This document shows, piece after piece, positions 38,836 through 50,556 of a DNA stretch of 64,000 nucleotides. The translations under genes were made by a program, and so were the position numbers. Origin of the DNA: AV40 sp963817335. Lineage in GTDB: Bacteria > Verrucomicrobiota > Verrucomicrobiia > Chthoniobacterales > UBA10450. A model generated the notes under the pieces. It saw nothing but the letters and a program-made list of their open reading frames with translations. It searched no databases and had not been told where the DNA came from. The stretch lies in assembly GCA_963817335.1 (NCBI GenBank), contig CAWFNX010000001.1, positions 496,001 through 560,000 on the forward strand, written 5' to 3'. Every line of letters begins with the position of its first letter. The first letter of the stretch is position 1.

Positions 38836-41425
38836 ATGTTACACGACCTTAAATTTGCGTTGCGACAGCTGTTGAAAGCACCGGGGTTTACGATTGCGGC
38901 CGTCACCGTGCTCGCGCTCGGAATCGGCGTTAACACCGCCGTGTTCACTCTGGTGAACACGCTTTTCTTCGCTCCACCTCATTATGCGAAGCCCCACGAA
39001 ATGGTGCAGCTCTTTTCACAAGACAAGAAGGATCCGAAGAAATTTCGGGGTTTTTCTTATCCCACTTATCTCGATGTTCGCGCGCAGAACACGGTGTTTA
39101 GCGACGTGATGGGTTTCAACCTGGCGTTGATCGGCATCGGCCAGAAAGGCGATACCCGCCGCGCGTTCGGCGCCATCGTCACCTCGAATTATTTCTCCGT
39201 GCTCGGTGTTCCGTTGGCGCGCGGCCGAACCTTTTTGCCGGAAGAGGAAACGCCCGGCCACAACGCGCCGGTCGCGATTGTCAGTTATGGTTACTGGCAA
39301 AAGCACGATCTCGATCCGAGCGTGCTCGGCTCTCAACTATTTATTAACGGTCGCGCGTTCACGATCATTGGAATCGCGCCGAAGGGGTTCGTTGGCACGA
39401 TGCAGATTCTTTCGCCGGAAGTTTGGTTGCCGATGAGTGTCTACGATCAGGTCGCGAACGATTTTGGGTCGGAGATTAAGACGACGATTGACGATCGAAA
39501 CGGGACGCAGGTGCGCATCCTGGGCCGGTTTAAACCCGGGATGACCTCTGCCGCGGCCAAACCTGCGCTCGAGGGACTCGCGTCTAATTTGGAAAAAGCT
39601 TACCCAGTCGAGCAAAAGGATCAGACGTTCCTCACCGCGCCGGTGTCGCGAAACTCGGTGAGTAACAACCCGAGGGCCGAGAGCGGAATCAAAATCATCG
39701 CACCATTGCTGCTCGGGATGGCAATCGTAGTGCTCTTGGTCGCGTGTCTTAACCTGGCCAACATGCTGCTCGCGCGCAGCACCGCGCGCCGAAAAGAAAT
39801 TGCGATCCGGCTCGCGCTCGGTGGCAGCCGGTGGCGGATCGTTCGCCAGCTTCTCACCGAAGGCTTCATGCTGGCGGTGCTCGGCGGAGTCGGGTGGACT
39901 GATTCTTGGACTTTGGTCGTCCGATTTACTGGTCGGCTCAATGCGCAGGCTGATGCCGCTCGATATCGTGTGGTTGACCGGACCGAACCCCGCGATTCTG
40001 GCGGCGACGTTTGGATTTTGTCTGCTCGGCACGCTCATGTTTGCGCTCGGGCCGGCTTTGAAGATCTCGCGTGACGCGGTGGTGACCGATCTGAAGGAAC
40101 ACGCCGGCGAAGACGTAGTCCGCCGACGCTGGAGATTTTTACCGCGCCACCCGCTTGTCGTGGTCCAGGTTGCTTTCTCGCTCGCACTCATCACCGCTGC
40201 GGCGTTGTTTATTCGTGGTGCCGGCAAAGCCGCGTCGGCTGATACCGGATTAAGACCGGGAGCCAGCTACATTCTGGAAGTCGATGCGAGTCTGGCCGGT
40301 TACGAACCGCGACGCGCGCAGGAACTCTATCGCAATTTGAACGACAGGCTGGCAGCGCTGCCTGGCGTCGAGCACGTGAGTATCGCTTCAATCGTTCCGT
40401 TCGGAATGTTTGAGTTGACGAGGAAAGTCCAGCGCGCCGGTGTTCGTCTCACTCCGGATTCCAAGCCGGCGACCGCCGCTGACGGACTTGCTTTCGAGAC
40501 GTCGTGGAACAGCGTTGGCGCGGATTATTTTTCAACCGTTGGAGTGCCGGTCGTCCGCGGTCGCGCGTTCACTGAATCGGAGGCCACCCAACCTGGCCCG
40601 AAGGTCGCGGTGATTGACGAAGTTCTGGCGAAGAAGCTGTGGCCAGATGGCGACGCGCTTGGACAACGCATTCAATATGCGGCTGCAAATGCGCCGTCGG
40701 CCCAAGGCGACGGAAGTGGTCACATCGGAAGCAGCAAGGATGCGAGCAAAACGGAAACGCAGGAAGAGACGATGGAGATAGTCGGTATCGTACCGGCCAC
40801 GCGCCACGCCCTGTTCGAAAAGGAGCCGGCCGGCGGGATCTATTTGCCGTTCGCGCGTGGATTCCAAAGCGACGCGTCGTTTTTCGTTCGGTTTCATTCG
40901 CTCTCTCCCGGAAGCGAGGCCAGCACCGCAGATTTGCTTCGTCGCACGGTGCGAGAGGTAGATCCTTCACTCCCAATCTTGTCGTTGCGCACGTTCGCTC
41001 AACATCTCGAGGCAAACCTGGACCTCTGGCTTGTTCGCGCCGGCGCAGCTTTGTTTTCAATCTTCGGCGCACTTGCCTTGGGTCTGGCCGTAGTCGGCCT
41101 CTACGGAGTGAAAGCCTATTCCGTCGCGCGGCGCACCCGTGAGATTGGGATTCGGATGGCGTTGGGAGCACAGGCCGGGGCGGTCTTGCGGATGATCATG
41201 CGGGAGAGCGCGGTCATGTTGATGAGCGGAGTTGCCATCGGCCTGCTGCTGGCCCTCGCGACCGCAAAAATTGTCAGCGGAATGCTTTATGACGTTGGCG
41301 CGCTCGACCCAGTCGCGTTCACGGTCGCGCCATTGGTGCTAACTGCCGCTGCGCTGGTTGCCACCTGGTTGCCCGCGCGGCGCGCTACCAAAGTGGATCC
41401 AATGCGCGCATTACACGCGGAGTAA
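38836..41425 (+). CDS. MacB/FtsX-type (ADOP) permease 2 (frameshifted)
   Basis: About 862 residues once repaired. It begins MLHDLKFALRQLLKAPGFTIAAVTVLALGIGVNTAVFTLVN, contains a MacB-like domain with RRAFGAIVTSNYFSVLGVPLARGRTF, and an FtsX domain (LLGMAIVVLLVACLNLANMLLARSTARRKEIAIRLALG). The frame breaks at GGG 39892-39894; removing one G gives LGGVGGLILGLWSSDLLVG and continues to the end, LPARRATKVDPMRALHAE. The second periplasmic domain carries a longer loop (AANAPSAQGDGSGHIGSSKDASKTETQEE) not seen in the other permeases. It starts 2 bp after permease 1, so translation is probably coupled. Confidence 0.85.
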
Positions 41426-41430
41426 AACTT

Positions 41431-42093
<663 letters not shown>

Positions 42094-42122
42094 AACGCAA
42101 ACCTCAATCAAACACCTAAAAT

Positions 42123-43122
42123 ATGTTCACCACTCTTCGCAATACGCTGTTCGTCTTGCTGATTTCGCTCAGCGCTTCCGTTGCCTCCGAAGACAATCTC
42201 TCCCAGCAAATCGATGTAACACCCGGCGGACAACTGGTCGTCGACGTGGATTTTGGAACAATCCAGGTCGATGCCGGTGCGGATGGAAAGGTTACTCTCG
42301 ACGCGCACCGAAGGGTCGAGTTTGGCGACGAGAACAAGGAGAAAGAATATCTCGCCGCGGCGCCGATCACGGTGACCAAAGAGGGCAACGTCGTGACGGT
42401 GCAGATCGCGGCGCAAGGAATCGTGGACCAACTGGCATTTTGGTCATTCAAGAACGGACGCCAGTTACGCCTTGCACGTGCCAAAAAAATTTGATGTGGA
42501 TTTACGAACCAGTGGTGGAGACATCGCGGCGGTTGATGTTTCGGGAAATGTGAAGGCCCACACCAGTGGGGGCAAATTGGAGTTCGCGGATTTGGAAGGA
42601 ACGCTCACCGCAAACACGAGTGGGGGATCGATCAAAGTCGAAGGTTGCCGGTGTCCTACCGACGTCAAAACCAGCGGCGGCAACATCTCGGTTGTGAATG
42701 GCACAGGCCTTTTACACGCCCAAACATCGGGCGGTCGAATCGAGGTACATAATCTCGCCGGCGACGCGGATTTGGAAACGAGCGGCGGCAACCTCGTTTT
42801 GGATAAAATCAGAGGAAGGCTTGTGGGCAAGACTTCGGGCGGCTCAATTCACACTTCCATGCCCGGTGAAGTTGCCGGAGATGTGCAGTTGAGAACCTTC
42901 GCGGGAAATATCCAACTCGCTGTCCCGCAGAATGCCGCGCTGGACATCGATGCTCGAACAAGCGTGGGCCGGGTAATTAGCGAGCTCCCGCTAACTACCA
43001 GCGAATCAGGGCACGAACATTTGCGCGGAACACTGAATGGCGGCGGCAAATCGGTGCGTCTCGACACCTCGGCGGGCAACATCACCATAACCCCTTCAAC
43101 GAGCGAAATTGCGAAACAGTAA
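42123..43122 (+). CDS. Exported DUF4097-like protein with TSGG repeats (frameshifted)
   Basis: About 332 residues once repaired. An N-terminal signal segment (MFTTLRNTLFVLLISLSASVAS) leads to a beta domain and then to a right-handed beta-helix-like array in which TSGG recurs about every 19-20 residues: DLRTSGGDI, AHTSGGKL, ANTSGGSI, VKTSGGNI, AQTSGGRI, LETSGGNL, GKTSGGSI. The frame breaks at TT 42465-42466; removing one T gives QYALHVPKKFDVDLRTSGGDI. Related proteins are called putative adhesins, but the role here is unknown. Its position inside the permease block suggests it is exported or sensed with that system. Confidence 0.8.
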
Positions 43123-43138
43123 ACAAGGAAACTTCAAT

Positions 43139-45643
43139 ATGATTCTAGATTCATTTCGTCAGGATGTGCGCGTCGGACTGCGCGTATTGTTCAAGGAGAA
43201 ATCATTTTGTTTCCTCGCTACCCTTGTTCTCGCCCTGGGCATCTGCGGGGTAACGACCCAATTCACCGTAGTTAACGCGATCGCCTTGCGTGGTTTTTCA
43301 TTCCCGCATCCCGAGCAGTTGATGAGCGTTGGATTGATTGACCCCAAGGCAACGGCTCAAAACAATAATTTCGGCAATGGCCAAATTCCGGCCGCGCAGG
43401 ACTACGAAGATCTCAAGGCGGCCCAGAAATCTTTTGCGATGATGGCCGGTTATCTGAGCGGATCGACCATCAACATTACCTACAAAAACAATCCGCAGCG
43501 GTACACCGGCGGTTACATTACGGAAGACTTGTTTAGGATCGTCGGTGTCGCGCCGGTGCTGGGTCGTGATTTTACGGCCGCCGACAATAAGCCAGGCGCA
43601 GAGAAAACATTGATTCTCGGCGATGAAATCTGGCGACGAGATTTCGCATCCGATCCAAACATCATCGGCCAGAGTGTGCGGGTTAATGGCAAGGCCGCGA
43701 CCATCATCGGGGTCATGCCGCCCGGTTTTAAGTTCCCGTTCTCGGAAGAGCTTTGGACGCCTTTGTATAATGAATTTCCGCCACAACCGCGCGGCGATTT
43801 GCGCCTCGGGGCAAACAACAACGCTCCGGCGGTGATGGGTCGCCTCAAGCCCGGCGTTACGCCCGACCAGGTGAATGCTGAGTTTGTCGCTCTTGCCAAA
43901 CATCTGGCCGAGGACAACCCCAAAACAAACCAGAATTTTACCTCGGCGAGTGTGCAACCTCTGTTGAATGCATTCACTTTCGTAGGGTTGCGACAAACCA
44001 TTTGGGCAATGTTGGCTGCGGTCATTCTGGTATTGCTGATCGCGTGCGTGAATGTGATGAACATGCAATTCGGACGCGCCGCGTTGCGAGCCAAGGAACT
44101 CGCGATTCGTGGGGCTCTCGGCGCGACTCGCTGGCGACTGGTTAGGCAAATGTTGACCGAAAGCCTGGTTGTTGCGGTATTTGGCGCGGCCGCCGGAGTA
44201 GTGCTGGCCTACTGGGCGGTTGATCTCCTGCTCCGGGCCTTCAGCGCATCGCCGTTTCCGCTGCCTTATTGGTGGCACTTCACGATCGACGCTCGCGTCC
44301 TCGCGTTTACGCTCCTAATCACACTCGTCTCAACTGTTGCGTCTGGCTTGGTGCCCGCTTTTCTCAGCGCCAGGGCCAACGCCGCCGAGATGATGAAAGA
44401 AGGCGGCCGTGGCAACAGCAACCGCCTGGTCAACGGGATCACTCGCGTGCTCGTAATCGGGCAGATCGCTTTAACTGCAGCGCTTTTGATTGCCGCGACA
44501 TTGCAGATCAAATCGATCCGAAACCAGATGACTCTAAATTACGGTTACGATGAGAATGCCCTTTATGCCGCGCGGATGGCTTTGATGGAGGGCGCGTACC
44601 CAACCCAGGACGCGCGCACTGAGTTTTTCAAAAAGGTGATTCGCTCTCTGCGCACCAACTCGCAGTTTGATTCCGTCTCACTCACCAGTCGTTTCCGGAT
44701 GACATTTGGCGCGAACGGTCAATACGAGACTGACGGACAGAATTATTTGACCGACCGCGATCGTCCGACGGGAAATTTTGAATACGTCTCGGACAATTAT
44801 TTCAACACCCTCGGTCTGAAGATTTTGGAAGGGCGCGACTTCACTCTCGATGATACCGATTCCAAACAACGGGTGGCGATCGTGAACGCGAGCTTTGCTC
44901 GAAAGTATTGGGGCAATCAAAGTCCGATCGGTCATCAGGTTCGGATTTTTAATCCCGGCCGGCCGGATACTTGGCGGACAATCGTGGGAGTAGTCCCTGA
45001 CACACTGATGCAGGGACCGTTTGATCAACAAACCGAGAATGCCGGGTTTTACATGCCGCTTCTTGGAAGCGATTTGCCAAATCAATTCGTGACCATTCTG
45101 GTTCGGCCTCGTGGCGGCGAGCGCGCCGAAGCGCTTGGTCCGGCCCTGAGCCGGGCGGTCGCCGGCCTGGATCCGGATCTTCCAATCTATTTTCCGGGAA
45201 CGCCTGCGCAGTTCCACCACGAAATTCTCAACGGCAATCGCATCATCGCGACGCTGTTCACGATTTTTGGAGTCATGGCCTTCATTCTTTCGGCAGTCGG
45301 ACTTTACGGTGTGATGAGTTTCTCAGTGAACCAGCGGACGCAGGAGTTTGGCATTCGCATGGCGTTAGGTGCGGACACGGCACGGATTTTCCGAATGGTC
45401 ATGACTCAAGGCGCATGGCAGCTGGGAATCGGACTCGCCCTCGGCGCCGGAGGCATCGCCTTGCTTCTCGGCGTTGTCGCGGCGTCGGCGCTGAAAACCA
45501 TTCTGTTCAAGGTCAACGCCCTCGACCCGACGATTTATTTCGCCGTGGCCGGACTGCTGACACTTGTCGCGGCAATTTCGTGTTTTGTTCCCGCTCGGCG
45601 GGCCACCCGGGTCGATCCAATGGTTGCGCTCCGGTATGAGTAA
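43139..45643 (+). CDS. MacB/FtsX-type (ADOP) permease 3, divergent N-terminus
   Basis: An 834-residue permease. AAGGA nine bases upstream supports ATG 43139. The first helix reads FLATLVLALGICGVTTQFTVVNAIALRGFSFPHPEQ, where most others have IGANTAIFSVVNAVLLRPLPF, so this copy is an outgroup. Both halves are complete: TEDLFRIVGVAPVLGRDFTAADNKPGAEKTLILGDEIWRR and LLIACVNVMNMQFGRAALRAKELAIRGALGATRWRLVRQMLTE in the first, YFNTLGLKILEGRDFTLDD and GVMSFSVNQRTQEFGIRMALGADTARIFRMV in the second. It ends VPARRATRVDPMVALRYE. Confidence 0.92.
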   Translation: MILDSFRQDVRVGLRVLFKEKSFCFLATLVLALGICGVTTQFTVVNAIALRGFSFPHPEQLMSVGLIDPKATAQNNNFGNGQIPAAQDYEDLKAAQKSFAMMAGYLSGSTINITYKNNPQRYTGGYITEDLFRIVGVAPVLGRDFTAADNKPGAEKTLILGDEIWRRDFASDPNIIGQSVRVNGKAATIIGVMPPGFKFPFSEELWTPLYNEFPPQPRGDLRLGANNNAPAVMGRLKPGVTPDQVNAEFVALAKHLAEDNPKTNQNFTSASVQPLLNAFTFVGLRQTIWAMLAAVILVLLIACVNVMNMQFGRAALRAKELAIRGALGATRWRLVRQMLTESLVVAVFGAAAGVVLAYWAVDLLLRAFSASPFPLPYWWHFTIDARVLAFTLLITLVSTVASGLVPAFLSARANAAEMMKEGGRGNSNRLVNGITRVLVIGQIALTAALLIAATLQIKSIRNQMTLNYGYDENALYAARMALMEGAYPTQDARTEFFKKVIRSLRTNSQFDSVSLTSRFRMTFGANGQYETDGQNYLTDRDRPTGNFEYVSDNYFNTLGLKILEGRDFTLDDTDSKQRVAIVNASFARKYWGNQSPIGHQVRIFNPGRPDTWRTIVGVVPDTLMQGPFDQQTENAGFYMPLLGSDLPNQFVTILVRPRGGERAEALGPALSRAVAGLDPDLPIYFPGTPAQFHHEILNGNRIIATLFTIFGVMAFILSAVGLYGVMSFSVNQRTQEFGIRMALGADTARIFRMVMTQGAWQLGIGLALGAGGIALLLGVVAASALKTILFKVNALDPTIYFAVAGLLTLVAAISCFVPARRATRVDPMVALRYE

Positions 45644-45666
45644 CAGCCTCAACAACGCATAGGTAA

Positions 45667-48123
45667 ATGTTAGAGGATCTCCGTTACGCTTTTCGCCAGC
45701 TGGTCAAGAATCCGGGATTCACTCTGATTGCAATCTTCGCGCTCGCGCTCGGGATTGGCGCGAACACTGCGATTTTCAGCGTGGTCAATGCCGTATTGCT
45801 CAAACCATTGCCGTACCCCGATGCCGACAAGTTGATTGTCCTGCGCGAACGTTCCCACATCTTCGATCGAGGCTCGGTCGGGTACATGAACTGGCTCGAT
45901 TGGCATGCGAATCAGCGCAGCTTCACCGAGCTCTCGCTGGCTCGGCGCGAAAATTTTAACTTTTCGACTGGCACCGGCGTAGGCGCGCCTGAACGAATTC
46001 GCGGCCTTCGCGCCAGCTCGGGTTTCCTCTCGACCCTCGGTCTCAAGCCGATGATCGGTCGCGATCTCACGACCGCCGAGGACGTCGAGGGCGCCCCGAA
46101 CGTTGTCCTGATCAGCGAAATTCTGTGGAGGAAACATTTCGGTGGCTCGCCCGATGTGCTGGGAAAGCGCGCGGTAGTTGATGGTTTAGAGCGCGAGATC
46201 GTCGGCGTTTTTCCGGCCGAGCTGCAGTTCGGACGCAATCCCGATGTGGTGGTGCCGTTAAGTGAGATTGTGAAAGAACCAGGGATGCAAAGCCGGGACA
46301 ATCACCAGGGTTTTTGGGCGCTGGGCCGATTGAAACCGGGCGTGACGGTTGCCCAGGCGAACAGTGACCTGGATGCGATCGCCGCCGATTTGGAAAAGAA
46401 ATATCCGGACACAAATAGCGGGCGCCGGGTAACGATGCGCCAGTTGTTCGACACAACGGTCGGCGATTACAAGGCCAGCTTGAATCTACTGGTTGCGGCG
46501 GTCGCCTGTGTTCTGCTCATTGCCTGCGCGAACGTGGCCAATCTGCAATTGGCGCGCGCGCTTGCTCGCACCAAGGAGATGGCGGTTCGGGCGGCGCTTG
46601 GCGCAAGCCGATGGGCGATCGCGCGCCAGCTTCTCATCGAAAGCACGCTCATTGCTCTGCTCGGCGCGGTTGCCGGCATCTTGCTCACGGTCTGGAGTTT
46701 GGATGCGATCCTTGCCCTCACCCCGGCAAATGTTCCGCGATTTCACGAAGCCAGGATCGATCTCGGCGTGCTGGCATTTACCACGATCGCTGCCCTGGTG
46801 GCCGGCATTTTAGTCGGGATTTGGCCCGCCTGGCGAATTTCGCACACCGTTTCGCTTTCCGTTGCCTTGCACGAAGTCGGCGGTCGCGGATCGAGTGACG
46901 GCATTAGTCGGCAACGAATGCGGTCGGGTCTGGTGGTGACCCAGGTCGCGCTGGCAATTGTGTTGCTGGCGGGCGCTGGCTTGACCTTGAAAAGTTTCTG
47001 GCACGCGCAAAACGCGCCGCTCGGATTTGATCCTCAGGGCATTGTGAATTTCCCGATTTCACTTCCGGACGCGAAATACAAGAAGGACGAACAAAAGGAC
47101 GCGTTCTGGACGCAATTGCTTGAGCGCGTCAAAAATATTCCAGGGGTCGAAGCAGTGGCGATCAGCGCCAACAGCCCATTCGATGACAATGAATGGGACA
47201 GTTACTTTCATGTGACGGGCACGGCGCCATGGCCTCCAGGCGAATCGCCCACCGCCGAGGTCAGTCCGGTTTCGCCGGATTACTTTCGGGTGATGGGGAT
47301 GCCCATCTTGCAAGGCCGCAATTTTGGGCCGGAAGATCCCCCCGGGGAAAAAGGTCACCCACGCTCGATCATTATCGATGAATCGTTCGTCAGGAAATAT
47401 TTCGCCGGAAAAAATCCCATCGGTCAGCATATCGATGACAATCAGACGCTCGATAAGACAGCACCGCCGATGACGATTATCGGAGTCGTCCCCCGTACCC
47501 GAAACGAGGCGCCCGGCGAAGATAATTCCGAAAAACTGCAAATGGTGGAGGAATACGTGCTGGCGTCGCAGGATCCGCAGGGCGCCAACAGTCTCCATGT
47601 TCGCACAAACCTTGGCGACATTGGTCCGCTTGTTAATGCAGTGAAACGCGAAGTACGGGCGCTCGATCCGGATCAACCGATCGGGCAAATCTCGACCATG
47701 GAACAAAGCATCGCGGCAAGCCTGGCGACTCGCCGATTGACCATGGTGTTGCTTGCGGCGTTTGCCTTTCTCGCGCTGGTTTTGGCCAGCGTCGGTTTAT
47801 ACGGCGTGATGGCGCTCACCGTGACCCAGCGCACCCGCGAGCTCGGGATTCGTATGGCTCTCGGCGCGGAGCGCACAAATATTTTTCGACTCGTTCTTGG
47901 ACATGGCATGTCGCTGATGGTCGTTGGCATCGCCCTTGGACTGGTCGGCGCAATCGCAGTGGGCCGCGCGCTCGTATCATTGCTTTACAACGTCGGAGCG
48001 CTCGATGCCGGCGCGGTCGCGACCGCTGTGTTCTCGCTCCTCCTGGTTGCACTGATTGCGTGTTGCGTGCCGGCCCGTCGCGCTACCCGCGTCGATCCCA
48101 TCATCGCATTGCGCACGGAATGA
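45667..48123 (+). CDS. MacB/FtsX-type (ADOP) permease 4
   Basis: An 818-residue permease with two MacB periplasmic domains and two FtsX cores. The first half has IGANTAIFSVVNAVLLKPLPYPDADKLIVL, PERIRGLRASSGFLSTLGLKPMIGRDL and VACVLLIACANVANLQLARALARTKEMAVRAALGASRWAIARQLLIE. The second half has ISANSPFDDNEWDSYFHVTG, YFRVMGMPILQGRNFGPED and GVMALTVTQRTRELGIRMALGAERTNIFRLVLGHGM. It ends VPARRATRVDPIIALRTE. The gap to permease 3 is 23 bp and to permease 5 is 7 bp. Confidence 0.94.
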   Translation: MLEDLRYAFRQLVKNPGFTLIAIFALALGIGANTAIFSVVNAVLLKPLPYPDADKLIVLRERSHIFDRGSVGYMNWLDWHANQRSFTELSLARRENFNFSTGTGVGAPERIRGLRASSGFLSTLGLKPMIGRDLTTAEDVEGAPNVVLISEILWRKHFGGSPDVLGKRAVVDGLEREIVGVFPAELQFGRNPDVVVPLSEIVKEPGMQSRDNHQGFWALGRLKPGVTVAQANSDLDAIAADLEKKYPDTNSGRRVTMRQLFDTTVGDYKASLNLLVAAVACVLLIACANVANLQLARALARTKEMAVRAALGASRWAIARQLLIESTLIALLGAVAGILLTVWSLDAILALTPANVPRFHEARIDLGVLAFTTIAALVAGILVGIWPAWRISHTVSLSVALHEVGGRGSSDGISRQRMRSGLVVTQVALAIVLLAGAGLTLKSFWHAQNAPLGFDPQGIVNFPISLPDAKYKKDEQKDAFWTQLLERVKNIPGVEAVAISANSPFDDNEWDSYFHVTGTAPWPPGESPTAEVSPVSPDYFRVMGMPILQGRNFGPEDPPGEKGHPRSIIIDESFVRKYFAGKNPIGQHIDDNQTLDKTAPPMTIIGVVPRTRNEAPGEDNSEKLQMVEEYVLASQDPQGANSLHVRTNLGDIGPLVNAVKREVRALDPDQPIGQISTMEQSIAASLATRRLTMVLLAAFAFLALVLASVGLYGVMALTVTQRTRELGIRMALGAERTNIFRLVLGHGMSLMVVGIALGLVGAIAVGRALVSLLYNVGALDAGAVATAVFSLLLVALIACCVPARRATRVDPIIALRTE

Positions 48124-48130
48124 CCAGACA

Positions 48131-50551
48131 ATGAATCATCTTCGCTTCGCATTCCGACAGCTGATCAAAAACCCTGCGTTCTCGGCCGTCGCGATTCTAA
48201 CTCTCGGGCTCGGCATCGGCGCCAACACCGCCATCTTCAGCATCGTCAACGCGGTGTTGCTGCGGCCATTGCCGTATCCCGACGCGGACCGCATCATGGT
48301 GCTCAACGAGTCTTCGGGTCCGGGACAGGATTATTCCGTCGCCTTGCCGGACTACTTTGATTGGCAACACGACACCACGGTTTTCGAACACCTGGCTGCG
48401 ACTCACAAGGAGTCGCGAAATCTGAGCGGGATTCCGGGTCGTGATCCCGAACGAGTTTCCTGCGCGTCGGTGACGCGAAACTTTTTCAATATCGTCGGAG
48501 TGAGCCCGGAGATTGGCCGGACCTTTAGCCAGGACGAAGACAAGGTTGGGGGGCCACCGGTTGTAGTGCTCAGTGACCGATTATGGAGACGTTCGTTCAA
48601 CGCTGATCCAGCCGTAATCGGTCGCTCCATCACGTTGCACGATCAGAATTACACCGTGATCGGGGTGATGCCGCCGCAAATGACCTCGCCTCAAGACAGT
48701 GACGCGTGGCTGTCGATGATGCGAAGAAGCAACAACCCGGTATGGCAGTCGAGAGAGATCCATCCAATGATTTTCGTCTGGGGAAAACTCAAGCCCGGCG
48801 TGACGGTGGAGCAAGCGCGAACGGAAATGAAAGGGATCGCGGCGCGTTTAGAGAAAGCATATCCGGAGACAAACCGTGGGGAGACAGCCGTCGTTACACC
48901 ATTGCTTGATAATCTGGTCGGGAAGTATCGGACGAATCTTGGACTTCTGCTCGGAGCTGTCGGTCTCGTTCTGTTGATTGCTTGTGCCAATCTGGCCAAT
49001 TTGTTTGCCGCGCGCGGCGCGGCGCGGTCTCGAGAGTTCGCCGTTCACGCCGCAGTCGGGGCGACTCGCTGGCAAATCATCAAAAAGCTTTTGATCGAAA
49101 GTTTTTTAGTGGCGATTATTGGGGGAGCGCTTGGATTTTTGATTGCGGTTTGGGTTCGCAACGGATTGATCGCGCTGAGCCCGGGGGACGCTTCCCGGTT
49201 CCGAGAAGTTTCCTTTGATCTGCGAGTTCTGGGATTCACATTTCTGGTCGCATCCCTGACCACAGTGCTGTTCGGACTATGGCCGGCCTGGCAGGCCTCG
49301 CATGCGGATGTTCAGCTCGCCTTGAAAGAGGGTTCCGCTGGAAGCGGTGATCCGCCATCGGCCAGACGGGCTCGCGATTGGTTCGTAATCAGCGAAATCG
49401 CGCTGACGCTCACTTTACTGGTCGCGGCCGGTCTGGTGTTGAAGAGTTTCTCGCGCCTGCAATCGCTTTCGCTCGGCTACGAGCCGCGCGCTCTCTTTAC
49501 TGCGCGGTTCGAGTTGCCCTGGCAGAAGTATAACGATCGCGACAAAATCAACACATTCGCCACCGCGTTGCTGGACAAAGTGCGCGGGTTGCCGGGTGTG
49601 CAAAGCGCCGCCCTCAGCTCGAATGGACCGCTCATGGGCGGCTGGCAAACTGGCTTTTGGCGGGAAGAAAATCCGCGACCACAACCCTCCGATATGTTGA
49701 GCAGCGATCTCGAAGTGGTCGCCGGCGATTATTTTTCAACGCTCAAGACTCCTTTGCTGCGTGGCCGCACCTTCAATGAGCGCGACACGAAAGATTCGCC
49801 GCGCGTCATCATTATCGATCAAGCGATGGCCGAACAATATTTTCCCGGCGAAGACCCGATCGGCAAACGCCTTGGCGTTGACGTAGGCAACGACGGCGAG
49901 AGCAACGTTATGAGCGAAATCGTCGGGGTGGTTGCGCGAATGCGTTTTCACGCGGTGGATGAGATGGCGCCGTTGCCGGTGATTTATAGCTCGTTAGGCC
50001 AGGCCCAGCGAACCAGCCTCACTCTTTTTGTGAGATCGACCATGGCTCCGGCATTGCTGGAACGGTCGATCCACGATGCCCTCACTTCGATTGATTCCTC
50101 GCTGCCGGTTTTTGACCCGCGCCCGATGATGGATCGCGTTCAGGAAACCTGGGGCGCACAACGTCTGCTGAGTTTTCTATTTTCGGTCTTCGCCGGGCTC
50201 GCGCTCGTGCTTGCGACTATCGGGCTTTACGGATTGCTCGCCTATACCACGCTCAAACGCGTCCGTGAAATCGGTATTCGTCTCGCACTTGGCGCGCGCC
50301 CGGCACAAATTCGAACGCTCATTCTTTCCCATGGGCTGCAACTGCTTTTGATCGGTTCGGCCATTGGGCTGGCGACCGCCTTGCTGCTTTCGCGCGCATT
50401 ACAGAGCGTTCTTTTCGAAGTGAAGGGAATCGATCCGAGAATTTATCTCGGCGTCGGCGCCCTCCTTTTCGTCGCGACGTTTTTGGCTTCCTGGCTTCCG
50501 GCGCGGCGCGCTTCACGGGTCGATCCAATCATCGCCTTACGAACTGAATAA
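48131..50551 (+). CDS. MacB/FtsX-type (ADOP) permease 5
   Basis: An 806-residue permease; ATG 48131 (MNHLRFAFRQLIKNPAF) aligns with the starts of the neighbours, although the frame is open further upstream. First half: NTAIFSIVNAVLLRPLPYPDADRIMVL, NFFNIVGVSPEIGRTFSQDEDK and LLIACANLANLFAARGAARSREFAVHAAVGATRWQIIKKLLIESFLV. Second half: LSSNGPLMGGWQTGFWREE, YFSTLKTPLLRGRTFNERD and GLLAYTTLKRVREIGIRLALGARPAQIRTLIL. It ends LPARRASRVDPIIALRTE. First FtsX helices are the least conserved of the set (AVHAAVGA). Confidence 0.94.
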   Translation: MNHLRFAFRQLIKNPAFSAVAILTLGLGIGANTAIFSIVNAVLLRPLPYPDADRIMVLNESSGPGQDYSVALPDYFDWQHDTTVFEHLAATHKESRNLSGIPGRDPERVSCASVTRNFFNIVGVSPEIGRTFSQDEDKVGGPPVVVLSDRLWRRSFNADPAVIGRSITLHDQNYTVIGVMPPQMTSPQDSDAWLSMMRRSNNPVWQSREIHPMIFVWGKLKPGVTVEQARTEMKGIAARLEKAYPETNRGETAVVTPLLDNLVGKYRTNLGLLLGAVGLVLLIACANLANLFAARGAARSREFAVHAAVGATRWQIIKKLLIESFLVAIIGGALGFLIAVWVRNGLIALSPGDASRFREVSFDLRVLGFTFLVASLTTVLFGLWPAWQASHADVQLALKEGSAGSGDPPSARRARDWFVISEIALTLTLLVAAGLVLKSFSRLQSLSLGYEPRALFTARFELPWQKYNDRDKINTFATALLDKVRGLPGVQSAALSSNGPLMGGWQTGFWREENPRPQPSDMLSSDLEVVAGDYFSTLKTPLLRGRTFNERDTKDSPRVIIIDQAMAEQYFPGEDPIGKRLGVDVGNDGESNVMSEIVGVVARMRFHAVDEMAPLPVIYSSLGQAQRTSLTLFVRSTMAPALLERSIHDALTSIDSSLPVFDPRPMMDRVQETWGAQRLLSFLFSVFAGLALVLATIGLYGLLAYTTLKRVREIGIRLALGARPAQIRTLILSHGLQLLLIGSAIGLATALLLSRALQSVLFEVKGIDPRIYLGVGALLFVATFLASWLPARRASRVDPIIALRTE

Positions 50552-50556
50552 CCAGC

